From contig NZ_CP129119.1 in assembly GCF_030406775.1 (NCBI RefSeq), positions 1,212,001 through 1,276,000 of the forward strand: 64,000 bases of DNA, given 5' to 3'. The DNA comes from Sporosarcina trichiuri. Its GTDB lineage: Bacteria; Bacillota; Bacilli; Bacillales_A; Planococcaceae. Every line of letters begins with the position of its first letter. Within the stretch, counting starts at the first letter, position 1. Both the position numbers and the translations under genes were made by a program. The notes beneath the pieces were generated by a model that saw only the letters and a program-made list of their open reading frames with translations, did not search any database and had not been told where the DNA came from. Shown here one piece after another: positions 28,906 to 37,983 of the stretch.

Positions 28906-29808
28906 ATGTTCAGTTTACCAAATCGTGCAACAATAATCGAGGTGGGACCGCGTGACGGACTCCAGAATGAGAAGAACCAGGTGCCGACAGACGCCAAACT
29001 CGAATTCATCCGCCTTCTGAAAACCTCGGGCGTCCGGGAGATCGAGCTGACATCATTCGTATCGCCCAAATGGGTTCCGCAGATGAAGGATGCCGGGGAT
29101 ATTGCCAGGAATGCCGTACCGTTCGAGCGCGCCATCGTTCTGACACCGAATTCAAAAGGAGTCAGTCTCGCCCGGGACGCAGGGGCAGAAGCCGTTGCCG
29201 TCTTTGTCGGAGTAAGTGATACATTCAATCAAAAGAATATCAACCGGTCGACTGATGAAAGTGTGGAGGCGCTGACACCGGTCATCGAACAATTGAAAGA
29301 GGATGGAATCTTTGTCCGCGCATGCATCTCCACTGCATTCTATTGTCCATATGAAGGCAAGACGGATATCGAGGACGTCATCGAACTATGCCGGCGGTTC
29401 GTCGCTCTCGGAGTCGACGAACTGAGTGTCGCCGATACGATCGGTATGGCGAACCCTGCAGAGAGCTTCGAACTGTTCTCCCGTCTCCGCCAGGCGTTCC
29501 CGTCAGTCCTGCTGACTGCTCATTTCCACGACACCCGTAAAATGGCATTGGCGAACATTTTTGCTGCACTCCAGGCGGGTGTGGATCGGTTCGATACGTC
29601 GGCAGGCGGACTTGGCGGCTGTCCGTTTGCAGAAGGGGCGACCGGTAATGTGGCGACGGAAGACGTTGTCAATATGTTCGATTCCCTTGGAATCGAAACG
29701 GGAATCGACGTTGGGAAGATGTGCGAAGCGATATCCGCTATCGCCCCTTACGTCTCCCGGCCAATCGACACCGGAATGTACCGTCTTTTCGAAAAAGGAA
29801 CATGCTGA
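28906..29808 (+). CDS. mvaB: Hydroxymethylglutaryl-CoA lyase (YngG-like)
   Basis: Cleaves HMG-CoA to acetyl-CoA and acetoacetate in leucine breakdown. TIM barrel of the HMGL/DRE family: GPRDGLQNE with Arg16 and Asp17, metal ligands His206 and His208 (TAHFHDT), and the catalytic loop [14 protein letters not shown] with Cys239. The start at 28906 follows GGAGGG. 300 residues. The acetoacetate formed could pass through the neighbouring thiolase after activation. Confidence 0.92.
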   Translation: MFSLPNRATIIEVGPRDGLQNEKNQVPTDAKLEFIRLLKTSGVREIELTSFVSPKWVPQMKDAGDIARNAVPFERAIVLTPNSKGVSLARDAGAEAVAVFVGVSDTFNQKNINRSTDESVEALTPVIEQLKEDGIFVRACISTAFYCPYEGKTDIEDVIELCRRFVALGVDELSVADTIGMANPAESFELFSRLRQAFPSVLLTAHFHDTRKMALANIFAALQAGVDRFDTSAGGLGGCPFAEGATGNVATEDVVNMFDSLGIETGIDVGKMCEAISAIAPYVSRPIDTGMYRLFEKGTC

Positions 29809-29824
29809 GAGGGGCTGGAAGGAT

Positions 29825-30754
29825 GTGAAGAAACGATTTCTTGCGATCACGGGCGGACTGACAGCACTGGCAGCGGGTACCGTGACGGCGTTCGGCATAA
29901 TTGCGACGAACCGGCTCATGTTCTTGAAAGTCAAGGATGCCGAGCTGGTGCTGAAACGCGAGACGATCGCGAGACGGTTCGATGGCCATTGGTATGAAAC
30001 GGTTCCGAAGGCTGTCATGAAGATCCAGTCGCCGAACGGCTATCTGCTGCATGCTGTCTATTTGAAACCGCTCGATACGACAAGGACGGTCATCATCACG
30101 CATGGTGTCACCGAGAATAAGATCAACTCCATGAAATTCGCCCGTATGTTCGAGCGTCTCGGTTTCAATTCGGTGGTGTATGACCACCGGCGACACGGAG
30201 AGTCCGGAGGGAAGACGACGAGTTTCGGGTTTTACGAAAAAATGGATCTGCATGCGATCATCGGTGCTGTGCGCAGCCGGATCGGCAAGCGTGCACTGCT
30301 CGGGATCCACGGAGAGTCGATGGGCGCCGCCACGATGATCCTGACGGCCGGAACGTACGAGGAGGAGGCGGACTTCTATGTGGCGGACTGCCCGTTCTCC
30401 GATTTCACGGAGCAGGTGTTCCACATACTAAGGACGACGACGCCTCTCAGAAGTCCGAAAGTGATACGGATTGCCAATCTTTTCTTGAAGATCCGGGATG
30501 GCTACACAACAACGCTCGTTTCACCAAAAGAGGCCGTCGATCAAGTCAAAAAACCGATGCTGTTCATCCACAGCCTCGAAGATGATTTCATACTCCCCGC
30601 GATGACGGAAGATCTGTATGAACGGAAACAAGGACCGAAAGCCATCAAACTGTTTCCGAAAGGGGCGCATGCACGCTCCTTCAATGAGAACCCGGAAGAA
30701 TATGAAATGACCGTCCGGCGCTTCCTGAGGAAATACGGGCTGCTGAACTCATGA
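29825..30754 (+). CDS. Membrane-anchored alpha/beta hydrolase (YqkD-like)
   Basis: 309-residue hydrolase with an N-terminal hydrophobic anchor (about 5-28) and a serine-hydrolase core: nucleophile motif GESMG (Ser165), HGVTENK oxyanion loop near 93, and late Asp (about 250, HSLEDDF) and His (about 280, KGAHARS). I use the GTG at 29825, which has GAGGGG 10 bases upstream. The substrate is unknown. It follows mvaB by 16 bp and ends at a long perfect hairpin. Confidence 0.75.
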   Translation: MKKRFLAITGGLTALAAGTVTAFGIIATNRLMFLKVKDAELVLKRETIARRFDGHWYETVPKAVMKIQSPNGYLLHAVYLKPLDTTRTVIITHGVTENKINSMKFARMFERLGFNSVVYDHRRHGESGGKTTSFGFYEKMDLHAIIGAVRSRIGKRALLGIHGESMGAATMILTAGTYEEEADFYVADCPFSDFTEQVFHILRTTTPLRSPKVIRIANLFLKIRDGYTTTLVSPKEAVDQVKKPMLFIHSLEDDFILPAMTEDLYERKQGPKAIKLFPKGAHARSFNENPEEYEMTVRRFLRKYGLLNS

Positions 30755-30772
30755 ATGGTTCTAAATTGGCAA

Positions 30773-30817
30773 AGGGCGCTTGCGGAAGATCACGTTATGA
30801 TCTTCCGCAAGCGCCCT
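30773..30817. repeat. Perfect 20-bp inverted repeat between convergent genes
   Basis: Arms 30773-30792 and 30798-30817 are exact complements around the 5-base loop CGTTA, starting AGGGCGCTTGCGG. No T-run follows on either strand. It lies between the hydrolase stop and the convergent yneF stop, so it is probably a shared RNA hairpin (3' stabiliser or non-canonical terminator). Confidence 0.85.
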
Positions 30818-30867
30818 ATTCCAGCAAGTGATCACCTATGTACAGGAACACTTCGTATATCAATGAA

Positions 30868-31104
30868 TTACTTCTTCTTTTTCGCTTCTTTGTCAGACAT
30901 CTTATTCATTTGAGCCATCATTTGATTGATTTTCTTTTGAGAAGGTTTTTGCCCCATCTGCATCATCATCATGCGGAGCATATCTTCATTAATCGGCGGG
31001 TTTTCTTTCAGATATTTCATCATGTATTGACGAGCCAAGAAGAAGCCAAGAGCCACCCCGGCTGCAAGTGCAACAATGATTCCAACAATCCACCAAACAG
31101 TCAT
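30868..31104 (-). CDS. yneF: UPF0154 membrane protein YneF
   Basis: 78-residue protein with one N-terminal helix (about 3-25) and the highly conserved tail [32 protein letters not shown] (split here only by helix end). The start is at MTVWW (31104), with AGGGGAGG upstream. Function unknown. Order sirA-yneF matches B. subtilis. Confidence 0.9.
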   Translation of the reverse strand: MTVWWIVGIIVALAAGVALGFFLARQYMMKYLKENPPINEDMLRMMMMQMGQKPSQKKINQMMAQMNKMSDKEAKKKK

Positions 31105-31153
31105 ACGTACTACCTCCCCTGCTGCAATAGTCCAAGTGTTTCCACCAAGTAGG

Positions 31154-31183
31154 ATTATACAGCATCGCAGTCCATCTTCGCAA
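31154..31183 (-). promoter_or_regulatory. yneF promoter
   Basis: Minus-strand TTGCGA (31178-31183), 18-bp spacer and perfect TATAAT (31154-31159), about 50 bases before yneF. Confidence 0.65.
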
Positions 31184-31240
31184 CGTCTCAATCACGACTT
31201 TCAGGAATTACGGCATTCACTCGAACGCGCTGCAGCGATT

Positions 31241-31690
31241 TCACTGGGCCAGAAGGCATCCTGCGGACAGGACGTGATCAGATGTGCGAATCGGTTTCAG
31301 CCAGCCCCACTCGCACGATTCATCCATCACTGCGAAATATCGGTCTTCCGCACTGGAGAGGGCAACGAACAAGTCCAGGTCGAGCATACGGGATCCGTGG
31401 CAGGTCGCATGAAGGGCATGGCTCGAGAAGCCGACGTCAATCGTTCCTTTCAGCGGATGGGTCAGTGTATACTTCATATCGCCTCTGTCGATTGTATGAA
31501 AGTTCTTGCCAAGCTGTTTCATGATCGCATTTTCAATCGCGCCGATTTCCAGACGATCGCACAAGTATCTTACTTCATTCAGATGGGTGTCGCTTCCGTC
31601 CGCACTAAGTAAATCATACAGCAGCCGTTCTCTGCCAAGTACGAAGTCCTGATAAGTTTCTTTGATTTTATAGATGCCATAAGTTCGCAT
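31241..31690 (-). CDS. sirA: Sporulation inhibitor of replication SirA
   Basis: Binds DnaA domain I and blocks new replication rounds when sporulation starts. 149 residues. It aligns by eye with B. subtilis SirA at the N-terminus (YGIYKIKETYQDFVLGRERLLYDLL) and near the C-terminus (YFAVMDESCEWGWLKPIR); the middle is diverged. Position after tkt fits. A Spo0A-box-like site upstream agrees with control by Spo0A~P. Confidence 0.85.
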   Translation of the reverse strand: MRTYGIYKIKETYQDFVLGRERLLYDLLSADGSDTHLNEVRYLCDRLEIGAIENAIMKQLGKNFHTIDRGDMKYTLTHPLKGTIDVGFSSHALHATCHGSRMLDLDLFVALSSAEDRYFAVMDESCEWGWLKPIRTSDHVLSAGCLLAQ

Positions 31691-31714
31691 GGATGACCAC
31701 TCCTTTCCTACATC

Positions 31715-31744
31715 GTATAACAACGATTTCAAAAAGACTGTCAA
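31715..31744 (-). promoter_or_regulatory. sirA promoter
   Basis: Minus-strand TTGACA (31739-31744), 18-bp spacer and TTATAC (31715-31720), 25 bases before the start codon. The -35 is perfect. Confidence 0.7.
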
Positions 31745-31769
31745 TTCACGGAACGGAAGTCGACTAGTT

Positions 31770-31777
31770 CTGTCGAA
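31770..31777 (+). promoter_or_regulatory. Spo0A box-like site upstream of sirA
   Basis: CTGTCGAA matches 7 of 8 positions of the Spo0A box TTGTCGAA, with the TGTCGAA core intact. It sits about 26 bp upstream of the sirA -35 box, a usual place for an activator. In B. subtilis sirA is activated by Spo0A~P. Confidence 0.55.
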
Positions 31778-31796
31778 TCACATCGTCGGCGCTGTC

Positions 31797-31853
31797 AAAA
31801 AAAAAAAAACACTGCCTGCAGGCGCCATCCGGAGATGGCTCTGCAGGCAGTGT
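31797..31853 (-). terminator. Strong terminator after tkt
   Basis: Arms ACACTGCCTGCAG (31809-31821) and CTGCAGGCAGTGT (31841-31853), with an inner GCCATC/GATGGC helix, are followed by a run of 13 T on the minus strand. Confidence 0.95.
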
Positions 31854-31884
31854 ATAAGAGGGATGGAAACCGCCGGACAGGCAA

Positions 31885-33891
31885 TTACTTGCCGAGCAGT
31901 CCGGTCACTTTCTCCATGACGTTCCCTGTATGGAAGCCGTATTCTTTCATGACGATATCTCCAGGTGCGCTGGCGCCGAATGTATCAATCGCCAGTACGT
32001 CCCCCTCAGTGCCGACGTACTTGTGCCAGCCGAGGGAAGATCCCATTTCAAGGGAGAGACGCGCGGTGACAGCTTTCGGCAGTACTTGTTCCTTGTAGCC
32101 GGCGTCCTGTTCCTCGAAACGATCCCAGGAAGGCATGGAGACAACGGAAACGTCGATCCCTTTGCTGCGGAGCTCTTTCTGTGCGTCCACAGCGAGACTG
32201 ACTTCGGAGCCGGTGGCAATCAGGATGGCTTCCGGCTGGTCCGCTTCGCTCGGCGAAACGATGTACGCCCCTTTCCGGACACCTTCGTCTGCCAATTCCT
32301 TCGATTTTTCAAGGACTGGCAGGTTCTGGCGGGACAGCACAAGCACGGTCGGTTTGTCCGCCGACGTGACAGCAAGCTTCCAAGCCGCCGATGTCTCGTT
32401 GGCATCCGCAGGACGGATTACGGACAACCCGGGCATTGCACGAAGGGATGCCAGGTGTTCGATCGGCTCGTGAGTCGGACCGTCTTCCCCTACTGCGATG
32501 CTGTCGTGGGTGAATACGTATGTGACAGGAAGTCCCATAAGCGCCGAGAGACGGACTGCAGGACGCACATAGTCGCTGAAGACAAAGAACGTCCCGCCGA
32601 AGACATTCAATCCCCCGTGGAGCGCCATTCCATTCAATGCAGTGCCCATTGCGAATTCACGAACACCGAACCAGATATTGCGTCCTTCCATAGTGCCCGG
32701 CAGGAAGTCCCCTGCCCCTTTGATTGCCGTTTTGTTGGAACCTGCGAGGTCCGCACTTCCGCCGAAGAACGAAGGGAGTGCTTTTGCAATCGCATTGATG
32801 GCATCGCCGGAAGCTGAGCGGGTCGCAATCGACTTGCCTGTTTCATATACAGGCAGCGCAGCGCCGACCGACTCGGTGTCAATACCGTCGATTGCAGCCT
32901 TCAGCTGTTTTGCAAGTCCGGCATGTTCAGCTTCATAGGCGCCGAACAATTTGTTCCATTCGGATTCACTGTCCATGCCGTTTTCCTGGATGGACGTCTT
33001 GAACGTTTCATAGACTTCCTCAGGTACATGGAAATCCTGATCGAACGTCCATTTATAGTATTCTTTCGTCAATTTCATTTCATCTTCACCAAGCGGCGCG
33101 CCGTGGACATCCGATTTACCGGATTTGTTCGGAGAGCCGTAGCCGATGATCGTCTTCACTTCGATGAGCGTCGGGCCGCCGGTGTTCTGTTTTGCCTGTC
33201 CGATCGCGTCAGAGAGTCTGTCCGTATCATTGCCGTCTTCCACGCGGATATAATTCCAGCCGTAAGACTCGAAACGCTTCTGGATCTTTTCAGTGAAGGA
33301 CATGTCCAGTTCTCCGTCGAGTGAAATATCATTGCTGTCATACAGGACGATCAGCTTATCAAGCTCAAGATGGCCGGCAAGGGAGATCGCTTCCCCGGCA
33401 ACACCTTCCATCAGGTCGCCGTCACCGCAAAGTGCGTATGTGTAGTGATCGACAATGTCGTACCCCGGTTTGTTATAAGTGGCAGCCAAGTGCTTTTCTG
33501 CCATCGCCATGCCGACCGCCATGCCGATTCCCTGCCCAAGAGGACCTGTCGTCGCTTCCACACCGGCTGTGTGGCCATATTCAGGATGCCCGGGTGTCTT
33601 GGAGCCCCATTGGCGGAAATTCTTCAGCTCATCGAGTGGAAGATCGTACCCGCTCAGATGGAGCATGCTGTACAGCAGCGCAGACCCGTGTCCGGCTGAC
33701 AGGACGAAACGGTCACGGTTGAACCAGGAAGGATTCGATGGATTGTGATGCATATGCTGTGTCCACAGTACATACGCCATAGGTGCAGCTCCCATAGGAA
33801 GGCCCGGATGGCCGGAGTTTGCTTTTTCGATTGCATCGATCGACAATGTGCGGATCGTATTGATCGCCAATTGATCAACAGGTTTGGTCAT
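31885..33891 (-). CDS. tkt: Transketolase Tkt
   Basis: Thiamine diphosphate enzyme of the pentose phosphate pathway moving two-carbon units between sugar phosphates. 668 residues. TPP/Mg motif [13 protein letters not shown] (near 155) with the usual NSN-like turn ([10 protein letters not shown]), His28 ([13 protein letters not shown]), the pyrimidine domain with [18 protein letters not shown], and a C-terminal domain. Full length. It sits between ynzC and sirA as in Bacillus. Confidence 0.96.
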   Translation of the reverse strand: MTKPVDQLAINTIRTLSIDAIEKANSGHPGLPMGAAPMAYVLWTQHMHHNPSNPSWFNRDRFVLSAGHGSALLYSMLHLSGYDLPLDELKNFRQWGSKTPGHPEYGHTAGVEATTGPLGQGIGMAVGMAMAEKHLAATYNKPGYDIVDHYTYALCGDGDLMEGVAGEAISLAGHLELDKLIVLYDSNDISLDGELDMSFTEKIQKRFESYGWNYIRVEDGNDTDRLSDAIGQAKQNTGGPTLIEVKTIIGYGSPNKSGKSDVHGAPLGEDEMKLTKEYYKWTFDQDFHVPEEVYETFKTSIQENGMDSESEWNKLFGAYEAEHAGLAKQLKAAIDGIDTESVGAALPVYETGKSIATRSASGDAINAIAKALPSFFGGSADLAGSNKTAIKGAGDFLPGTMEGRNIWFGVREFAMGTALNGMALHGGLNVFGGTFFVFSDYVRPAVRLSALMGLPVTYVFTHDSIAVGEDGPTHEPIEHLASLRAMPGLSVIRPADANETSAAWKLAVTSADKPTVLVLSRQNLPVLEKSKELADEGVRKGAYIVSPSEADQPEAILIATGSEVSLAVDAQKELRSKGIDVSVVSMPSWDRFEEQDAGYKEQVLPKAVTARLSLEMGSSLGWHKYVGTEGDVLAIDTFGASAPGDIVMKEYGFHTGNVMEKVTGLLGK

Positions 33892-33941
33892 CGATTAGAA
33901 CACCCTTTCAAGTTATCTTCATGAAACTAGTTTCCTCTTTC

Positions 33942-33970
33942 ATTGTAATGAAAAAACCGCAGGAATACAA
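33942..33970 (-). promoter_or_regulatory. tkt promoter, interleaved with the ynzC terminator
   Basis: Minus-strand TTGTAT (33965-33970) lies in the terminator loop, followed by a 17-bp spacer made of the terminator's 3' arm and T-run and by TACAAT (33942-33947). A 12-bp palindrome GAAACTAGTTTC (33923-33934) follows in the leader. Confidence 0.6.
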
Positions 33971-33978
33971 ACTGCGGT
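33951..33978 (-). terminator. Terminator after ynzC
   Basis: ACCGCAG (33956-33962) and CTGCGGT (33972-33978) with a 9-base loop, followed by TTTTTT on the minus strand. It lies 20 bases after the ynzC stop. Confidence 0.85.
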
Positions 33979-33997
33979 GGTCATGAGCATTTCCGGC

Positions 33998-34231
33998 TCA
34001 ATTCAGGAATTTCCTGTTTTTTGCGTCTTTCACCTTGTCAGGCGTGACATCGTTCCCATCGGGGTCGATCACCTTCACATTTTCGATCGTATCCCTCATC
34101 GTCGAGCGGAATGTCTTCAGATATTCACTCCGCAGCTGTGACTGCTCCTTCGCCTCTTCGACCGATAATCCGGTCGTTTTCGCTTTTTTTGCAAGTTCGT
34201 TGATCCGCTTGATTTTCTTGTCTTCCAGCAA
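33998..34231 (-). CDS. ynzC: DUF896/UPF0291 protein YnzC
   Basis: 77-residue helical-hairpin protein with the family sequence KIKRINELAKKAKTTGLS and EYLKTFRSTMRDTIENVKVID. In B. subtilis it is the last gene of the LexA-controlled yneA-yneB-ynzC operon. The role is unknown. AGGAGGG precedes the ATG. Confidence 0.93.
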   Translation of the reverse strand: MLEDKKIKRINELAKKAKTTGLSVEEAKEQSQLRSEYLKTFRSTMRDTIENVKVIDPDGNDVTPDKVKDAKNRKFLN

Positions 34232-34295
34232 TTGAATCCCTCCTGTTCGTTTCCGTCATTTTAACGTATACAATTACAGGCGGAAGTGCAACCAA

Positions 34296-34958
<663 letters not shown>

Positions 34959-35273
34959 TCACTCCTCCTCTGCGAAGACAAGCCGAACATCATCGGCCCC
35001 CTGATACGATTGTAAAGGAAGCTTGAGATCTTCTCCTGCCATGATCGCCGCTCCGTCCAGATCATTCAATGCTGCAACTTCCCTGATCCACCGGTCTGCG
35101 GGCATCTCTCCCGAGTACCGTTCTGCAAGCGCTGATAATGTATCCCCCTGGATGACCGTCACCTCGACGAATTCATTGGGAACTGAGAATTTCAGTATAA
35201 GGACGAATGTTAGGACTGTCAAAACCGCAAAAGCCCCGATGATATTTTTATTCCTATTCAAGATGGCAGCCAT
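34959..35273 (-). CDS. yneA: SOS cell division suppressor YneA
   Basis: 104-residue protein with one membrane helix (about 11-29) and an extracytoplasmic LysM domain (about 36-85, VTVIQGDTLSALAERY). It delays septation during DNA damage, the Gram-positive functional counterpart of SulA. It is divergent from lexA, with candidate LexA boxes in and around its promoter. Its start has AAAGGGG upstream. Confidence 0.92.
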   Translation of the reverse strand: MAAILNRNKNIIGAFAVLTVLTFVLILKFSVPNEFVEVTVIQGDTLSALAERYSGEMPADRWIREVAALNDLDGAAIMAGEDLKLPLQSYQGADDVRLVFAEEE

Positions 35274-35290
35274 GAAAAAAACCCCTTTCA

Positions 35291-35303
35291 GAATGTACGT
35301 TCG
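35291..35303 (-). promoter_or_regulatory. Candidate LexA box near yneA start
   Basis: Minus-strand CGAACGTACATTC: a perfect CGAAC half-site and spacer with one imperfect half (ATTC for GTTC), 18 bases before the yneA start. Weaker than the box in the promoter. Confidence 0.45.
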
Positions 35304-35316
35304 CTTCGTTGTTTTT

Positions 35317-35346
35317 ATTATATGCGAACAGAGGTTTGGAAGTCAA
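35317..35346 (-). promoter_or_regulatory. yneA promoter
   Basis: Minus-strand TTGACT (35341-35346), 18-bp spacer and TATAAT (35317-35322). The spacer contains the LexA box at 35325-35338, so bound LexA would block polymerase directly. Confidence 0.8.
35325..35338 (+). promoter_or_regulatory. LexA box in the yneA promoter
   Basis: CGAACAGAGGTTTG fits the CGAAC-N4-GTTYG type site of Gram-positive LexA with one half perfect and the other one base off. It lies inside the -35/-10 spacer of yneA. Confidence 0.75.
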
Positions 35347-35366
35347 CCTTGAAATTAGAACCTGTG

Positions 35367-35396
35367 TTTGCTATATGTACGAACACCTGTTATACT
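35367..35396 (+). promoter_or_regulatory. lexA promoter with LexA box (35380-35393)
   Basis: TTTGCT (35367-35372), 18-bp spacer and TATACT (35391-35396). CGAACACCTGTTAT at 35380-35393 is a LexA-box-like site overlapping the spacer and -10, consistent with autoregulation; its second half is two bases off. Confidence 0.6.
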
Positions 35397-35460
35397 ATTT
35401 TTATAGAAACAGGCCGCAGCGCTGCCAATGACTGCGAAATCAGCGAAGAGGTGAACACGT

Positions 35461-36081
35461 TTGAAGAAGATCTCAAAAAGGCAGGAAGACATCCTGTCAT
35501 TCATTAAAGACGAAGTCCAGAAGAAGGGCTATCCGCCTTCCGTCCGTGAAATCGGTGAAGCGGTCGGTCTGGCCTCGAGTTCGACCGTCCACGGCCATCT
35601 TGCCCGGCTAGAGAGCAAGGGTCTTATCCGACGGGATCCTACAAAGCCCCGTGCGATCGAAGTTCTCGGCCAGGAAGATGCCGACGAACTCAAGACAGGT
35701 GTCGTACATGTCCCTCTTGTGGGAAAGGTCACGGCAGGACTGCCGATCACCGCAATCGAGAACATTGAAGAATATTTCCCGATTCCCGACTCGTTCGGTA
35801 CTTCAGAGGACAACCTTTTCATGCTGGAGATCATGGGGGAGAGTATGATTGAAGCAGGAATCCTGAACGGCGACCGTGTCGTCGTGAAGCAGCAGCACAC
35901 TGCGAGCAACGGTGAAATCGTCGTCGCGATGACTGAAGAGGATGAAGCGACAGTGAAACGTTTCTTCAAAGAGAAAGATTATTTCCGGCTGCAGCCGGAG
36001 AACTCATCGATGGATCCGATCATTGTCGAAAATGTATCGATTCTCGGCAAGGTCGTCGGCGTGTATCGTACCATCCATTGA
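35461..36081 (+). CDS. lexA: SOS repressor LexA
   Basis: Represses SOS genes until RecA filaments stimulate self-cleavage. 206 residues. Winged helix 1-65 ([20 protein letters not shown]), cleavage site Ala92-Gly93 (TAGLPI), and catalytic Ser128 (GESMIEAG) with Lys166 (ATVKRFF). The start is TTG, with GAGGTG upstream. Nearly identical in motif layout to B. subtilis LexA. Followed by a bidirectional-looking terminator. Confidence 0.97.
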   Translation: MKKISKRQEDILSFIKDEVQKKGYPPSVREIGEAVGLASSSTVHGHLARLESKGLIRRDPTKPRAIEVLGQEDADELKTGVVHVPLVGKVTAGLPITAIENIEEYFPIPDSFGTSEDNLFMLEIMGESMIEAGILNGDRVVVKQQHTASNGEIVVAMTEEDEATVKRFFKEKDYFRLQPENSSMDPIIVENVSILGKVVGVYRTIH

Positions 36082-36087
36082 ATTAGC

Positions 36088-36135
36088 AAAAAACAGCACG
36101 GACGTCACGTTTTCATGGCGTCCGTGCTGTTTTTT
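36088..36135 (+). terminator. Terminator after lexA
   Basis: Arms ACAGCACGGACG (36093-36104) and CGTCCGTGCTGT (36119-36130) form a 12-bp perfect stem with a 14-base loop, preceded by A-run and followed by TTTTT. Confidence 0.93.
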
Positions 36136-36189
36136 GAGGTTTCCCCCGGCAGGCGGCAGCTTGCGCAGGCCGGCTGGCATTCCGGGAAG

Positions 36190-36249
36190 TTTATGAGTGC
36201 ATATCGTGATTTATGATCACTTTGCTTAGTTTATGATCCCTTATCTTCC
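36190..36249. repeat. 20-bp tandem repeat, first block (3 units)
   Basis: Three consecutive 20-base units start at 36190, 36210 and 36230. Each begins TTTATGA; unit 2 is TTTATGATCACTTTGCTTAG. The first 14 bases are conserved and the last 6 vary. Because 20 is not a multiple of 3, this is not a coding repeat. No gene overlaps it. Confidence 0.9.
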
Positions 36250-36398
36250 AGTGAACCTCTCTGCTCCGCTCCCGCTCCGAATACGCGGAGCGAAGCGCAG
36301 CCGGCAAATCCGATCCTTGGCTTGCTCCTTTTCTGCGCGGCCGTGTCTGCTGCAGGAACGGGGTACGGGCCGCGTACCGGCGGGTGCCGGTATGTGAA
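36250..36398. other. GC-rich gene-free insert with short palindromes between repeat blocks
   Basis: About 150 bases without a credible gene on either strand. They hold GCTCCG-N6-CGGAGC (36274-36291), GGTAC-N7-GTACC (36362-36378) and ACCGGC-GGGT-GCCGGT (36376-36391), the last two overlapping by three bases. The stretch 36136-36189 just before the first repeat block is also GC-rich and gene-free. It may be a transcript-structure element or the remains of an insertion into one original repeat array. Confidence 0.55.
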
Positions 36399-36558
36399 GT
36401 TATGAGCGCTTTTCGGATTTTATGATCACTTCCACGTGTTTATGAGCGGAAATCCGGATTTATGATCACTTTCCTGTTTTTATGGTCACTATTGCGGATT
36501 TATGATCACTTTTACAAATTTATGATCATTATCCCTGTTTCATGATCGTGTTCAAGAT
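36399..36558. repeat. 20-bp tandem repeat, second block (8 units)
   Basis: Eight units start exactly every 20 bases at 36399, 36419, 36439, 36459, 36479, 36499, 36519 and 36539. The consensus is TTTATGATCACTTT plus six variable bases; some units carry GAGCG in place of GATCA. The array ends about 45 bases before the ynbB stop codon. It lies between convergent genes. Confidence 0.92.
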
Positions 36559-36601
36559 GTCGTTAGCGACCAGGACAAGTTCCGGCAGTCGCCCGGGCCT
36601 G

Positions 36602-37864
36602 TCACTTGATAAGACCCAGTTCCTCCAGTCGGCCGACCGCACTCAGGATGGCCGCCTTGACGTGCTCGTAGGTGAGGCCGCCCTGGACGTACGCCGTGTA
36701 TGGCGGCCGGATCGGACCGTCCGCTGTCAGTTCGATGCTGGAGCCCTGGATGAACGTACCGGCCGCCATGATGACATCATCGGCATATCCCGGCATGTAC
36801 GACGGCACCGGGCTGACATGGGCGTCGATCGGCGAGTTTTCCTGGATGGTCTGGCAGAATGCGATCATCTGCTCAGCGCTGGCAAATGAGACGGATTGGA
36901 TCAGGTCAGTCCGCTTGGCGGAGAAATGCGGCGCTGTCTCCAGTCCATAGGAGGCGAGCATGCCCGCGGTGAACTGTGCCCCTTTGACCGCCTGGCTGAC
37001 GACGTGCGGTGCCAGGAAGAAACCTTGATACATTTCACGAAGCGTGTCGAGACTCGCGCCGGCTTCCGCGCCGAGTCCCGGGGAAGTCATCCGGTAGCTG
37101 CATTTCTCGATCAGATCCGCGCGCCCGGCAATATAGCCGCCTGTACGCGCAAGACCGCCTCCCGGGTTTTTGATGAGGGACCCGGCCATGATATCGATGC
37201 CGACCTCGGTCGGTTCCAGTTCTTCTGTGAATTCACCGTAGCAGTTGTCGGTGAATAGGATGAGGCCGGGGTGCTTCGATTTGATGCGCTCCGCCATCTC
37301 CTGGATTTTGCTGATTGTGAACGACGGACGGTCTGCGTACCCGCGGGAGCGCTGGATGGCGATCATCTTTGTTTCAGGGCGGATCTGCCGCTCGACTTCG
37401 TCGAAATCGACACTGCCGTCATCCAGAAGATCGACGTGACGGTAGCTTATATTCAGATCCTTCAGCGAGCCGGTATCCTTGTCCCCTCCGGATACGATGG
37501 ATTCCAGCGTGTCGTATGGTTTCCCGGTAATATAAAGAAGCTCATCACCCGGCCGCAGAATGCCGAAAAGCGTGATGGCGATGGCGTGTGTGCCTGAGAT
37601 GATCTGACCGCGGACGAGACAATCCTCCGCACCGAACGTATCCGCATACACCCGTTCGAGGACTTCACGGCCTGAGTCGTCATAGCCGTATCCGGTCGAG
37701 CCATTCAGATGGAAGTCGCTGACGCGGTTGTTACGGAATGTGGCAAGCACTTTCTGCTGGTTGAACAGGGCGATCCGCTCCGTCTCCTGCGAATATGGCC
37801 GTATTTCCGTCTCTATCTTTTCTGCGCGCGCAAGGATTTCGTTGTTCAATTGCTGTATACTCAT
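36602..37864 (-). CDS. ynbB: Methionine gamma-lyase family PLP protein (YnbB-like)
   Basis: 420-residue fold-I PLP enzyme of the YnbB (aluminium resistance/Met-gamma-lyase-like) family. Features: GSTGYGYDDSGREVLERVYADTFG near the N-terminus, TDNCYGEF, and the PLP lysine in GSLIKNPGGGLARTGGY near residue 230. The physiological substrate is not established. It is not next to glnRA as in Bacillus; here it lies between the repeat array and a TRIC-type gene. Confidence 0.85.
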   Translation of the reverse strand: MSIQQLNNEILARAEKIETEIRPYSQETERIALFNQQKVLATFRNNRVSDFHLNGSTGYGYDDSGREVLERVYADTFGAEDCLVRGQIISGTHAIAITLFGILRPGDELLYITGKPYDTLESIVSGGDKDTGSLKDLNISYRHVDLLDDGSVDFDEVERQIRPETKMIAIQRSRGYADRPSFTISKIQEMAERIKSKHPGLILFTDNCYGEFTEELEPTEVGIDIMAGSLIKNPGGGLARTGGYIAGRADLIEKCSYRMTSPGLGAEAGASLDTLREMYQGFFLAPHVVSQAVKGAQFTAGMLASYGLETAPHFSAKRTDLIQSVSFASAEQMIAFCQTIQENSPIDAHVSPVPSYMPGYADDVIMAAGTFIQGSSIELTADGPIRPPYTAYVQGGLTYEHVKAAILSAVGRLEELGLIK

Positions 37865-37983
37865 TCAGGATGCTCCATTCTTGTCCATAGATATACAATC
37901 CATTTTAGCAGTTCAGACGCCGCCGGTAAATGAATGAAGCCGGCTGGCGCAGCTGCACATTATAAGAACGGAGGCACGATTCG

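Noticed and set aside
36190-36558. CRISPR array
   Set aside because: Units are 20 bases with only six variable bases, no spacer of 30 or so bases, and no cas gene nearby.
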